DNA from: an uncultured Methylococcaceae bacterium
GTDB lineage: Bacteria > Pseudomonadota > Gammaproteobacteria > Methylococcales > Methylomonadaceae
Assembly: GCA_903863905.1 (NCBI GenBank)
Contig: CAIPDT010000024.1
Span: 1-33,874, forward strand
Direction of reading: 5' to 3'
Length of the DNA stretch: 33,874 nucleotides
Of the stretch, positions 26,128 to 33,874 are shown piece by piece. Below the pieces are notes generated by a model. It did not search any database. It was given only the letters and a program-made list of their open reading frames with translations, and was not told the DNA's origin. Each line of letters starts with the position of its first letter. The stretch's first letter is position 1. Both the position numbers and the translations under genes were made by a program.

Positions 26128-26835
26128 TCAAGGCTCAAAAAGCGCTCGATAAGAGACATACATCATCGTTGAAGTGAGCATATATAAAACTGGCGTCAAC
26201 AATGGCGTCACTGTCGTACACAACAAAGCTTCTAAGATAATAAAGCCAACCATTTTATAAACCGCTTTTTGATTTCTACTGACAATATAATTGCCTTGCT
26301 CTCTGGCTTGACTCCAACTGTAATCCTTAAATAACATCAAAGGATAACTAAACCAACTAGCAAAGGTTGTTACCATCAACACGGTAAACATTAAGGTCAC
26401 ATCCGCATAGGCATACACCCACATCGCTATTTCACGTCCTGAGCGATACTCTATATTTTGCGGCGTTAACTCCCAATAGAAAAAGAACTGACCCACCTTA
26501 TAGAGTTCATCCATTAACACATAGGCCAGCACCATAAAGATAAACCAAAAGACCACAATCGTAACCGCTGCCAAGATAGCAAGGGGCAAACTTTTTTTAA
26601 TGGCCCACGGCAAAGTGACTGTAGTCTCAACGGAATATTTCAAATCGATGTATTTGGCTACGCCCACACCCACAAACAAGGACGTAACCGAAAATACAAT
26701 GCCTAACAACAAGGAGGTTTTACCCATCGTCATTAAAACCCCCACACACACGCTATAGGACAACCAAATCATCGGCCCATAGGCAACAAACAACAGCGAC
26801 TCTCTTAACCAATCACTGAAGGTGGGTTTTTTCAC
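26128..26835 (-). CDS. Unknown integral membrane protein, coupled to trpS
   Basis: I do not recognise this 235-residue protein. It has about five or six hydrophobic segments, roughly at 12-36, 42-62, 84-112, 138-162, 194-212 and 214-228. Charged loops lie between them, including LFKDYSWSQAREQGNYIVSRN before the last pair. There is no signal peptide and no cofactor motif. It starts with GTG at 26835, which overlaps the trpS stop as GTGA and has AGGA seven nt upstream, so translation is probably coupled to trpS. The link to tryptophanyl-tRNA synthetase is positional only. Confidence 0.75.
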   Translation of the reverse strand: MKKPTFSDWLRESLLFVAYGPMIWLSYSVCVGVLMTMGKTSLLLGIVFSVTSLFVGVGVAKYIDLKYSVETTVTLPWAIKKSLPLAILAAVTIVVFWFIFMVLAYVLMDELYKVGQFFFYWELTPQNIEYRSGREIAMWVYAYADVTLMFTVLMVTTFASWFSYPLMLFKDYSWSQAREQGNYIVSRNQKAVYKMVGFIILEALLCTTVTPLLTPVLYMLTSTMMYVSYRALFEP

Positions 26836-27845
26836 GAAGCAATCCTAGAAATACCCACGGCTTGACGTAACTCCTTAATAAAAGGCGCACTCACTGCCCG
26901 CGCTTTAGTCGCACCTTCTTGTAATTGTTGCTCAATATGCTCCGGCGCTTGCATTAAGGCTTCGTAACGCTCTCTAGCAGGCGTGATATGATCATTAATA
27001 TGCTCAAACAACTCCCGCTTCATTTCGCCCCAAGCAATGCCTTCAGCATAACGTAAACGCATGTCTTGCAACTGCTCGCTACTCGCAAAAGAACGATAAA
27101 TACTAAACAAAGTACAATCATCAGGATCTTTAGGTTCACCTGGCTCTAAAGAATTAGTTTTGATTTTATTGATCAGTTTCTTAAGCTTCTTTTCCGGCTC
27201 AAATAAAGGGATCGTATTATTATAGCTTTTACTCATTTTACGACCATCCAAGCCTAACAACGTGGCGCTTTGCGCATCAACTACCGCTTCTGGTAAGGTA
27301 AAGTGTTCACCGTAGATATGATTAAAACGCGCTGCAATATCTCTGGCCATTTCAATATGTTGAATTTGATCCTTACCAACCGGCACCTTATTCGCATTAA
27401 ACATTAAAATATCGGCCGCCATTAAGATAGGATAACTAAACAAGCCCATATTAATGCCCTTATCAGAATCATTTTCACCACTTTGCTCATTTTCAGCGAC
27501 AGCCGCTTTATAGGCATGGGCACGATTCATCAAACCCTTTGAAGCCACACATGTCAACATCCACGCTAACTCAGTAATTTCTGGTACATCTGACTGCCGA
27601 TAGAATACCGCATTAGAGGTATCTAAGCCTAAGGCTAACCAAGTAGCAGCAATTTCAAGACTGGATTGACGCACCCGCTCTGGCTCTTGGCACTTAATCA
27701 ACGCATGATAATCCGCCAAAAAATAAAATGGCGCCACATTATCATCTTTACTCGCGGCAATAGCCGGTCTAATGGCGCCGACGTAATTTCCTAAATGAGG
27801 GGTACCGGTGGTAGTAATCCCTGTTAAAACAATTGCTTTAGTCAT
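26832..27845 (-). CDS. trpS: Tryptophanyl-tRNA synthetase
   Basis: TrpS charges tRNA-Trp with tryptophan using ATP in the cytoplasm; it is a class I synthetase with a Rossmann fold. The 337 residues (E. coli 334) carry the HIGH-type signature TTTGTPHLGNYVGA near the N-terminus and the KMSKS motif in LDGRKMSKSYNNTIPLF. Between them lie FYFLADYHALI, SYPILMAADILMF and VPVGKDQIQHIEMARDIA, all typical of the family. I use the ATG at 27845; a TTG three codons earlier is in frame but has no better ribosome-binding site. The stop overlaps the next gene by four bases. Confidence 0.97.
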   Translation of the reverse strand: MTKAIVLTGITTTGTPHLGNYVGAIRPAIAASKDDNVAPFYFLADYHALIKCQEPERVRQSSLEIAATWLALGLDTSNAVFYRQSDVPEITELAWMLTCVASKGLMNRAHAYKAAVAENEQSGENDSDKGINMGLFSYPILMAADILMFNANKVPVGKDQIQHIEMARDIAARFNHIYGEHFTLPEAVVDAQSATLLGLDGRKMSKSYNNTIPLFEPEKKLKKLINKIKTNSLEPGEPKDPDDCTLFSIYRSFASSEQLQDMRLRYAEGIAWGEMKRELFEHINDHITPARERYEALMQAPEHIEQQLQEGATKARAVSAPFIKELRQAVGISRIAS

Positions 27846-27898
27846 ATCTTCCAACTTATTATCGTTATTGTGTATGAAATATTACCTAAATTCTGCTC

Positions 27899-27928
27899 AT
27901 TAGCCAATAACATAGAATATTTCGTCAA
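27899..27928 (-). promoter_or_regulatory. Possible trpS promoter
   Basis: Minus strand TTGACG (27923-27928), an 18-bp spacer and GCTAAT (27899-27904), 54 nt upstream of the trpS ATG. The -35 is good and the -10 fair. A short GTATA-N4-TATAC repeat lies upstream of it. Confidence 0.35.
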
Positions 27929-28009
27929 AGAATCGCCATGCCTGATGGTATATTGGTATACTGTTTTTTCGAGACAAGGCAATCTTAATATCAACGCTCC
28001 AATAGCTTA

Positions 28010-29296
28010 TTACACCCGCTCCGCCTCACAATAATCCTCGCCTACCTTCAGTAACCGCGTCATGATCGTTTTATTCTCAATCGACTCCTCACTATTAATA
28101 ATACCCGCGACTTTAAGATAATTGGGCGTATAACCAAAGACCCGTTGCCGACCATCGTCTAAAGGTTCACTATAGCCTTCCCACAACACCGGAAACACAT
28201 AACCCACATTATCTTGACAAAAGGCTTGCTTCATCGTGTGCGCTAACACATGCAACTGTTGACTGCGCTGTTTTTTAACTTCATTCAACACTTGATTAGG
28301 TAAGGTGGCCGCTTTAGTGCCTTCTCGACTTGAATAGGTAAAAATATGAATATGGCCAAAGCCGATTTGCTGAATAAAATTGAAGCTCTCTTGCCACTCT
28401 TCTTCCGTTTCACCGGGAAAGCCCACAATGATATCGGTTGTGATATTAAAGTGAGGGATTTTCTGACGCAATTGCTGAACAATAGTCATAAACTCGGCAG
28501 TCTTACAGCGACGTGCCATTCTACGTAGTACCGCATCAGAACCACTTTGTAAGGGTAAATGCAAATGCGGCATTAAGCGCGGATTCTCAAACAAACTAAA
28601 GAAATCATCTGGCAACTCCCACGGTTCTAAAGATCCTAGCCTTAAACGTGGAATCGAAGTTTCATTTAAGATGGCCGTAATTAAATCAGATAAGTTATTG
28701 CCTAAATCACTGCCATAACCGCCCAAATGTACACCGGTTAAAATGACTTCAGTAATCCCTTGTTGATGTAAGGCATTAATTTCATCCAGCACCGCCTGCA
28801 CCGGACGACTGGCTTCTTCACCCCTTGCAACCGTCACAATACAAAAAGTACACCGATACCGACAACCGTCTTGCACCTTAACAAAGGCCCGTTGCCGCCC
28901 CCGAGTAAATAAAGAGATTTCACCGGGTTCTGTTGACATAGCCGGCATCACTTCCATATTCAGTTCGGCTAAAGTCTTTTCTACCAGCTGATCTTTATCT
29001 TTATTACTCACCACTAAATCAACGCCCATTAAGGCCTGAGCTTCGTCCTGATTTAAGGTCGCATAACAGCCACTGAGGACTAATTTAGCCTGAGGATTAT
29101 CCCGATGAATGCGCCGCACTAATTGCCGCGATTTTCTAGCGGCATCTTGAGTGACCGCGCAAGAATTTATAACTATTAAATGCGCCGCTTCTGCTTGACG
29201 GGTTATTTGATGGCCATACTTTTGAAAGGCCTGCGCCCATGTTTCTAACTCTGCTTCATTAAGACGGCAGCCGAGTGTTTTAAGGTGAACTTTCAT
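28010..29296 (-). CDS. mtaB: tRNA (t6A37) methylthiotransferase MtaB
   Basis: MtaB is a radical-SAM enzyme that converts t6A at position 37 of tRNA to ms2t6A. The 428 residues show the three cysteines of the N-terminal UPF0004 domain (C10, C46, C77) and the radical-SAM CxxxCxxC motif at C145, C149 and C152 (DGCRYRCTFC), each set binding a [4Fe-4S] cluster. Then come EVILTGVHLGGYG, RLRLGSLEP, HLHLPLQSGSD and TDIIVGFPGETEEEW. The C-terminus resembles the TRAM domain. RimO and MiaB are relatives, but the GCRLN start and VHLGGYG favour MtaB. I take the ATG at 29296, one codon inside a TTG. A tiny broken reading frame ends four nt upstream. Confidence 0.9.
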   Translation of the reverse strand: MKVHLKTLGCRLNEAELETWAQAFQKYGHQITRQAEAAHLIVINSCAVTQDAARKSRQLVRRIHRDNPQAKLVLSGCYATLNQDEAQALMGVDLVVSNKDKDQLVEKTLAELNMEVMPAMSTEPGEISLFTRGRQRAFVKVQDGCRYRCTFCIVTVARGEEASRPVQAVLDEINALHQQGITEVILTGVHLGGYGSDLGNNLSDLITAILNETSIPRLRLGSLEPWELPDDFFSLFENPRLMPHLHLPLQSGSDAVLRRMARRCKTAEFMTIVQQLRQKIPHFNITTDIIVGFPGETEEEWQESFNFIQQIGFGHIHIFTYSSREGTKAATLPNQVLNEVKKQRSQQLHVLAHTMKQAFCQDNVGYVFPVLWEGYSEPLDDGRQRVFGYTPNYLKVAGIINSEESIENKTIMTRLLKVGEDYCEAERV

Positions 29297-29299
29297 CAA

Positions 29300-29391
29300 T
29301 TATCCAAGGAACCAATACCCCACAAATATTGCGGCGATAATACCTAAAAAATTGGTTATTATCCCACAAGCAGACGCTCAAAGCGCATCAT
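29300..29391 (-). pseudogene. Possible 30-residue membrane peptide gene with a -1 frame break
   Basis: AAGGAGG lies 3 nt before ATG 29391 and 6 nt before ATG 29388, the best ribosome-binding site seen in the window. The frame reads MMRFERLLVG and then stops (TAA at 29359-29361). In the -1 frame the sequence continues as IITNFLGIIAAIFVGYWFLG and stops (29300-29302) right before mtaB. Together these would make a 30-residue single-span membrane protein. The break lies at GTGGGATAA; one extra G would restore it. It could be a real pseudogene, a sequencing error, a frameshift site, or an upstream leader frame for mtaB plus chance. It is too short to recognise. Confidence 0.4.
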
Positions 29392-29456
29392 TCTCCTCCT
29401 TAAGAAAATAATCATATCTGGTGGAAACTCAAAAAGACTAAAAACAAGATGCCCTA

Positions 29457-30866
29457 CTAGACACTTAAACAAGGCAATATAATTTCAAATCGAGCCCCGC
29501 ACTGTTCCGCATTACCCATCAACAATTGACCACCATGTTGCTCAATAATCGCCTTTGAAATAGACAGCCCTAAACCTAATCCATCCGCTTTTGTCGTAAA
29601 AAAGGGATCACCAATTAATGCCAACACAAACTCAGATAAGCCAGGTCCATTATCAATGACCGTAATACTAAGCCGTTTAGCACTCTGCGTAACCGAAACC
29701 GTGATCACCCCTACAGGCTGATCTTTAAGGGCCTCCAGCGCATTTCTATATAAATTAATTAATACTTGAGACAATTGCGTCGCATCCCCTAAAACAAATA
29801 ACGCGCCTCTTTCATTATTAAAAATTAAGTTAATATTTCGGATCATCAAGTCTTGATTAATAAATTGAGCACTCTCACGCACTAACGAATTAACATCCAC
29901 TGGCTTTTTTTCTATCCGCGCCGGCTTAATAAACTCCCGAATCTTTTCTAGGATTGCATTGGCACGCTGGGTATTAAAGATAATTTTATCCAGTATCTCG
30001 ATAACTTGGTCTGTTTGCAACACCCCCCTATTCATGCCTTTTTTAGCCGTTTGCGCATTGGCCATCACCGCGGTTAACGGTTGATTAAGCTCATGACCTA
30101 AGGAGGCTGATAGGGCTCCCAAACTGCGTTGACGATCCAACTGCGCAATAACCTGCTGACTTTGATTCAGCGCCACCAACTTATCGGTTTTTAAAGCAGT
30201 CTCTCGTCTAACAGAACGATCTAACGTGATACCAATATAACCAAGACTATTCAACACCGCCGAGAACAACCCAACCATACCCGCTTTAAAGGTCATAATA
30301 CTAGAAAACGTCTCCGCCACGGTCTCTGTCCCCGTAAGTAACTCCACCACACGCGCAAACACTATAATAACGACTAGAAAATGCGCAAACACAATTAAAA
30401 AAGCATTCTTCGATCGCAATTCAAGCACAATACGCGAGGCCAAAAACAATATTACACCACTTAATACAAAATTATAAATAAGCACAAATCCGAATCTAAG
30501 AGAGGTAGACTCTAAACCGAGTCGAATACCCTCAAAAACAAGTACAAAAACTACACAGACGCCAAGTACGGAACGTAATCGCCATTGAGGGAGACTTAAC
30601 TCTAAACGCAAAGCTTGGATACGACCCAAATAACCCACAAACAATAATACCTGTGCTAAAGGAAAAGACGCCCAATCGGGAACAGTTCCTCTCATACTCA
30701 GCAATATAAAGCCTATACTAGAACATATTGTCCCAACACACCAAAAGGAAACCATTCTAGAGCGCTGACCATTCAGCAAAATCCAAGTCAAGATTGGCAA
30801 CACTAAAAATATAAAACCTACCGAGAGATAAGGATTACTTTGAAAATAAAGGGTATTATTCATCAT
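29457..30866 (-). CDS. Sensor histidine kinase with seven-helix-type membrane sensor
   Basis: This 469-residue kinase has about seven hydrophobic segments in its first 215 residues, a membrane-embedded sensor I cannot name further, then a short coiled coil (about 225-245). The HisKA domain carries the phosphoacceptor H258 in GHELNQPLTA. The ATPase domain shows the N box NLYRNALEAL (371-380), the G1 box DNGPGL (405-410), and the PFFTTKADGLGLGLSISK segment. The HELNQPL form is typical of the NtrB/FixL/DctB-like kinase class. It is third in a leftward set after a receiver protein and a second kinase, 17 nt behind the latter. The two kinases share nearly identical kinase-core motifs but have unrelated sensor parts. 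The signal is unknown. Confidence 0.88.
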   Translation of the reverse strand: MMNNTLYFQSNPYLSVGFIFLVLPILTWILLNGQRSRMVSFWCVGTICSSIGFILLSMRGTVPDWASFPLAQVLLFVGYLGRIQALRLELSLPQWRLRSVLGVCVVFVLVFEGIRLGLESTSLRFGFVLIYNFVLSGVILFLASRIVLELRSKNAFLIVFAHFLVVIIVFARVVELLTGTETVAETFSSIMTFKAGMVGLFSAVLNSLGYIGITLDRSVRRETALKTDKLVALNQSQQVIAQLDRQRSLGALSASLGHELNQPLTAVMANAQTAKKGMNRGVLQTDQVIEILDKIIFNTQRANAILEKIREFIKPARIEKKPVDVNSLVRESAQFINQDLMIRNINLIFNNERGALFVLGDATQLSQVLINLYRNALEALKDQPVGVITVSVTQSAKRLSITVIDNGPGLSEFVLALIGDPFFTTKADGLGLGLSISKAIIEQHGGQLLMGNAEQCGARFEIILPCLSV

Positions 30867-30883
30867 CTGTTAATAATCTGCGC

Positions 30884-33229
30884 TTAGCCGCTTAGCATAG
30901 GTAATTTAACTTCAAAACAAGCGCCGCCTTCATCAGTATTACTAATCACTAATTGTCCTTGATGTTGTTCGATAATATCTTTGGAAATAGCCAAACCCAA
31001 ACCCAAACCTGATGTTTTGGTCGTATAAAAAGGCGTTGTGACCTGTTGCAAGGCTTCATTTGTTAAACCAGGACCATTATCCCTAATGGTTATGACAATC
31101 CAGCTATCTAATTGCGTAACGGCAATATAAATATTACGATGCTGTTCATGTTGTAGCGCATCAATGGCATTGCGATAAATATTTAATAAAACCTGAGACA
31201 GTTGAAGTGCATCACCCTTAACAAACATCGGTGTGTCTGTCAATGTAAAGCGCGCCTCAACCCCGGCCATCATCATATCCTGTGTTAAAAATCCCAAGGT
31301 CTCTTTTACAAGAGTATTAATATCAACAGGCATGCGCTCCAACTGAGAGGGCTGAATAAAAGCCCTAATTTTATCAATAATCAAATGCGTACGGCGGGTG
31401 TTATAAATAATTTTATCTAATAACGCCTCTAAAAATTCGAGGGACAATTCTTTCTGTAAACTACGCTTTGCCACTTGGGTATTGATCATAATAGCAGCTA
31501 ACGGTTGATTTAACTCATGCCCCAACGAAGCAGACAGCGCCCCTAGACTACGCTGACGATCTAAATGGGCAATGTATTGGCTTTGTCGGACTTTATCTAA
31601 GCGCTGATGAGCCAATAATATATCGCGGCCCGATACCACCCATATAAATATCCCCGTCACGCCAGTTAAAACTAAGCCAAGCAAAAGCATCGCTTGCTCA
31701 TAACCATGGCCATGTTCCACTAACCACGCTTTTGTGGGCGCAATCTCAAACTGCCAGACCCGATTCGCCACCTTAAAATGTGTGGTGCTTTTTAAAGTAA
31801 AGTCTTCGCCAAAATAACGCTGTTGTTGTTTAACGTCTTCAACCAAAGACCATTCTTTTTCGAAAAGTAATGACTCGTCAACCGACGGTGCTTCTAAATC
31901 TATAGCTCGGTAGGATAAACCATTAACATCAAGATCTTTAAAGGCGATCGGGGCCATTTCATCTAGTAATAACACCATAGCTACATAAGTACTGACATTT
32001 TTTAACGGCTCAGGCAAAATAGCACGCTGATTAGTTTCTTTGTAAATAGGCATGACCGCAACAACACCTCTCAAATGTCCATTATCCTGCACAAACTCAA
32101 CCACGTCTGTTATGGCAATTTCAGTACTCAACCGTGCCTGATCAATGGCTTTACGACGCTTAACATCAGAATACATATCAAAGCCTACCGCGATCGCCCG
32201 ATCTTTTAGAGGATACACAAAGGTAATCGGCGTATAGAATTCACGCTGTTTAGCAGTCACTAACTTATTATTGAGATCACGTTCTTTAATTTTAAATTGT
32301 GAATCACCCTGCAAACGGATATTTTTCTCAAAGACCGCACGCTCTTTATCAAAGACCAGCGGACACCAACTTAAGGCATAAATAGACTTAATATCTTCAA
32401 AATAATGACTCACAAACCGCTGAAACTCATCACTGTCCACCTGCTTAGAACTTGAGTAAAGTCTCCCTAAAGAATTAAGCGCATTAAAATGGGCGGCAAT
32501 CGTCTCCTCTAATGTCACATTCATTAAGGCCGCATGTAAATTAAAATCACTTTTTAACTCTTCGTAGTTATGTTGTTTAGCGGTATAAACAGCACCACCG
32601 GTCAATAACAACATCACCACCAGGGTATAAGTCAGTACTAAGCGCCGGGTGTGTCCCTGAGGTTGAGGCCATAACCACACTAATACCAACGGGCAAAATA
32701 TTAAGATACCTAAAAAATCACCCGTCCACCAAATAAGCCATTGAGACAAAAAGTGCTCGGTAGAAGTCCTGCCTGTAGCGATTAATATTGAGATCGACAA
32801 GGTGGGATTAAGCAACACACTAATAGCGCCGCCATATAAAAAAAATGAAAATACTTGACTGCCTGTTAAAAACCGCTCAGGAAAACCAGCCCAGCGCTTT
32901 ACCAGATAAGCACCCACGATAGCTTGTAAGGTGGCACCAACACTAATGACACAGGTAATTAATAACGAAATAAGATTTTCTGATACTTGGCTAGATACAG
33001 CGGCAATTAAGCCATTGACAACAAAAGCCCCCAGAAAAATACCGAGCCAGATTCTATAACCATACAACAAGACACTGGCTAAAGCGACACCCGAAGCGGG
33101 CCAAATAAGAGCATCATACCCAGGCGGAATAATTGAAAAATAACTGAGTTTACCCGCCAAAAAGTAAGCGACTGCAACACCTAAAATAGTGAACCAACAC
33201 TGATAACGCCGCACAGAAAAATGAGACAT
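30884..33229 (-). CDS. MASE1-CHASE sensor histidine kinase
   Basis: The 781-residue kinase begins with a hydrophobic region of about seven to eight helices (residues 10-190) that resembles MASE1 (IWPASGVALASVLLYGYRIWLGIF). After another helix (199-213) comes an extracytoplasmic CHASE domain at about 225-420 (SIYALSWCPLVF, FYTPITFVYPL, FDMYSDVKRRKAI). A last membrane helix lies at about 513-533. The cytoplasmic part has HisKA with H571 in GHELNQPLAA, the N box NIYRNAIDAL (683-692), the G1 box DNGPGL (717-722), and PFYTTKTSGLGLGLAISK. CHASE domains bind small extracellular ligands, but which one is unknown. It follows the receiver gene by 11 nt. The same LDRQRSLGALSASLGHELNQ stretch occurs in the next kinase. 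Confidence 0.9.
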   Translation of the reverse strand: MSHFSVRRYQCWFTILGVAVAYFLAGKLSYFSIIPPGYDALIWPASGVALASVLLYGYRIWLGIFLGAFVVNGLIAAVSSQVSENLISLLITCVISVGATLQAIVGAYLVKRWAGFPERFLTGSQVFSFFLYGGAISVLLNPTLSISILIATGRTSTEHFLSQWLIWWTGDFLGILIFCPLVLVWLWPQPQGHTRRLVLTYTLVVMLLLTGGAVYTAKQHNYEELKSDFNLHAALMNVTLEETIAAHFNALNSLGRLYSSSKQVDSDEFQRFVSHYFEDIKSIYALSWCPLVFDKERAVFEKNIRLQGDSQFKIKERDLNNKLVTAKQREFYTPITFVYPLKDRAIAVGFDMYSDVKRRKAIDQARLSTEIAITDVVEFVQDNGHLRGVVAVMPIYKETNQRAILPEPLKNVSTYVAMVLLLDEMAPIAFKDLDVNGLSYRAIDLEAPSVDESLLFEKEWSLVEDVKQQQRYFGEDFTLKSTTHFKVANRVWQFEIAPTKAWLVEHGHGYEQAMLLLGLVLTGVTGIFIWVVSGRDILLAHQRLDKVRQSQYIAHLDRQRSLGALSASLGHELNQPLAAIMINTQVAKRSLQKELSLEFLEALLDKIIYNTRRTHLIIDKIRAFIQPSQLERMPVDINTLVKETLGFLTQDMMMAGVEARFTLTDTPMFVKGDALQLSQVLLNIYRNAIDALQHEQHRNIYIAVTQLDSWIVITIRDNGPGLTNEALQQVTTPFYTTKTSGLGLGLAISKDIIEQHQGQLVISNTDEGGACFEVKLPMLSG

Positions 33230-33240
33230 CTTGATAACAA

Positions 33241-33606
33241 CTAGGCGACAGATAACAAAATAGCCTCTAACTCTTCCAAATCATAGGGTTTTCTCAATAA
33301 ATGGGCAGCCGTCGGTAGCTTACCCAAACTATTAATATCGTCATAACGTAAGGCTGTCACCATCACAATCACCAACTCTGGAAACCAGACTCGCAATTGC
33401 CGCCCCAATTCCACCCCGTTCATGCCGGGTAAATTGATATCTAAAATAGCGGCCGAAAAGGGAGTGTGATCTAGACTAGGCAAATTATTTATCCAATCTA
33501 CCAAAGATTCTGCCGAGTAATGAAGGGTAGACTCAAGACCCAACATTTTTACCCACAGACTTAGGGCACTGACTATTTCAATATCATCATCAACGATTGC
33601 AATCAT
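33241..33606 (-). CDS. Receiver-only response regulator
   Basis: The 121 residues are one complete CheY-like receiver domain with no output domain: acidic pocket D6-D8, phosphoacceptor D56 (AILDINLPGMNG), T84 and K106 (RKPYD). The receiver resembles those of FixJ-like regulators, but no DNA-binding domain follows before the stop. It is first in a leftward set with two histidine kinases, so phosphate from either could pass to D56. The output is then unclear: protein-protein contact, a phosphate sink, or relay to a regulator elsewhere. An 8-codon frame (MRLEHLLP) overlaps its start by ATGA and might couple translation. Confidence 0.9.
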   Translation of the reverse strand: MIAIVDDDIEIVSALSLWVKMLGLESTLHYSAESLVDWINNLPSLDHTPFSAAILDINLPGMNGVELGRQLRVWFPELVIVMVTALRYDDINSLGKLPTAAHLLRKPYDLEELEAILLSVA

Positions 33607-33770
33607 GGGAGTAAGTGTTCAAGTCTCATTATGTATTAATAAGTTGTTTCATTCTGCAACATTCCTCTAAAATGGTTTACTTCTGAAAATCGACATAATC
33701 TTTAATCTTTAACTGAAAAACACCGTCATTTCGTTCAAAAACAGGAAACATAACGAAACTATTGGCTTTC

Positions 33771-33800
33771 ATTGTACCCAATGAGTTCGTATTCTAACAA
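33771..33800 (-). promoter_or_regulatory. Likely promoter of the two-component locus
   Basis: Minus strand TTGTTA (33795-33800), an 18-bp spacer and TACAAT (33771-33776), about 165 nt upstream of the receiver gene. A 31-codon frame begins with an ATG at 33772 that touches the -10 box, so a transcript from this promoter would not carry that start. Between 33801 and 33874 I see no gene. Confidence 0.5.
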
Positions 33801-33874
33801 GCATTTAAGAAGACTAAAAAGAACGCATCAGCCTTGGTTTGTTAAAAGATTAACGCCTGTTTATCCGCTATAAA

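Noticed and set aside
27940-27960. GTATA-N4-TATAC repeat and nearby T-run as a terminator after mtaB
   Set aside because: The stem is only five A/T-rich pairs and the T-run is on the wrong strand for mtaB; more likely chance.
1-33874. Mobile element, CRISPR array, toxin-antitoxin or defence system
   Set aside because: No transposase, integrase, spaced direct repeats or terminal inverted repeats were seen, and the genes are nearly all core functions.

Overview
This window is a bacterial chromosome segment, AT-rich by eye (roughly 40% G+C), and almost entirely housekeeping. Gene content and order are those of a gammaproteobacterium: the rsmI / yraN-diaA-dolP neighbourhood, an A-type RNase P RNA between rsmI and mraZ, and a complete division and cell-wall (dcw) cluster. 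Two poorly characterised genes, a large FAD/Fe-S oxidoreductase and a membrane c-type haem protein, remind me of Methylococcales-type methanotrophs. That lineage call is inference only. I see no prophage, insertion sequence, CRISPR array, tRNA or defence island.

Layout, left to right. 1-2208: 5' part of a minus-strand GltD-like FAD/Fe-S oxidoreductase that runs off the window. 2470-20028: the dcw cluster, all on the minus strand. In transcription order it is mraZ, rsmH, ftsL, ftsI, murE, murF, mraY, murD, ftsW, murG, murC, a fused murB-ddlB, ftsQ, ftsA, ftsZ. Most junctions overlap or abut. In front of mraZ lies a good sigma70-type promoter followed by three 10-bp-phased TGG repeats, the layout expected for MraZ autoregulation. 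20313-20778: rnpB and its downstream region. 20913-21779: rsmI (minus), divergent from yraN-diaA-dolP (plus, 21919-23494). 23546-25795: tilS and the membrane c-haem protein (minus). 26128-27845: trpS translationally coupled to an unknown membrane protein. 28010-29296: mtaB, preceded by a tiny broken reading frame with an excellent ribosome-binding site. 29457-33606: a two-component locus with a receiver-only regulator followed by two paralogous histidine kinases that have different sensor halves.

How the genes work together. MurB, MurC, MurD, MurE, MurF and Ddl build UDP-MurNAc-pentapeptide. MraY and MurG turn it into lipid II, and FtsW with FtsI polymerise and crosslink it at the septum. FtsZ, FtsA, FtsQ and FtsL form the divisome scaffold, and MraZ and RsmH stand at the head of the operon. 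DiaA (replication initiation), DolP (outer-membrane lipoprotein), RsmI, TilS, MtaB and TrpS are further core functions.

The most notable departures from textbook organisation are the single-polypeptide MurB-DdlB fusion, an FtsQ with almost no cytoplasmic tail and a lipobox-like N-terminus, the absence of lpoA beside yraN and of lpxC after ftsZ, the c-haem membrane protein, and two possible eroded or unusual small reading frames. I did not find convincing evidence of a wholly new multi-gene system.
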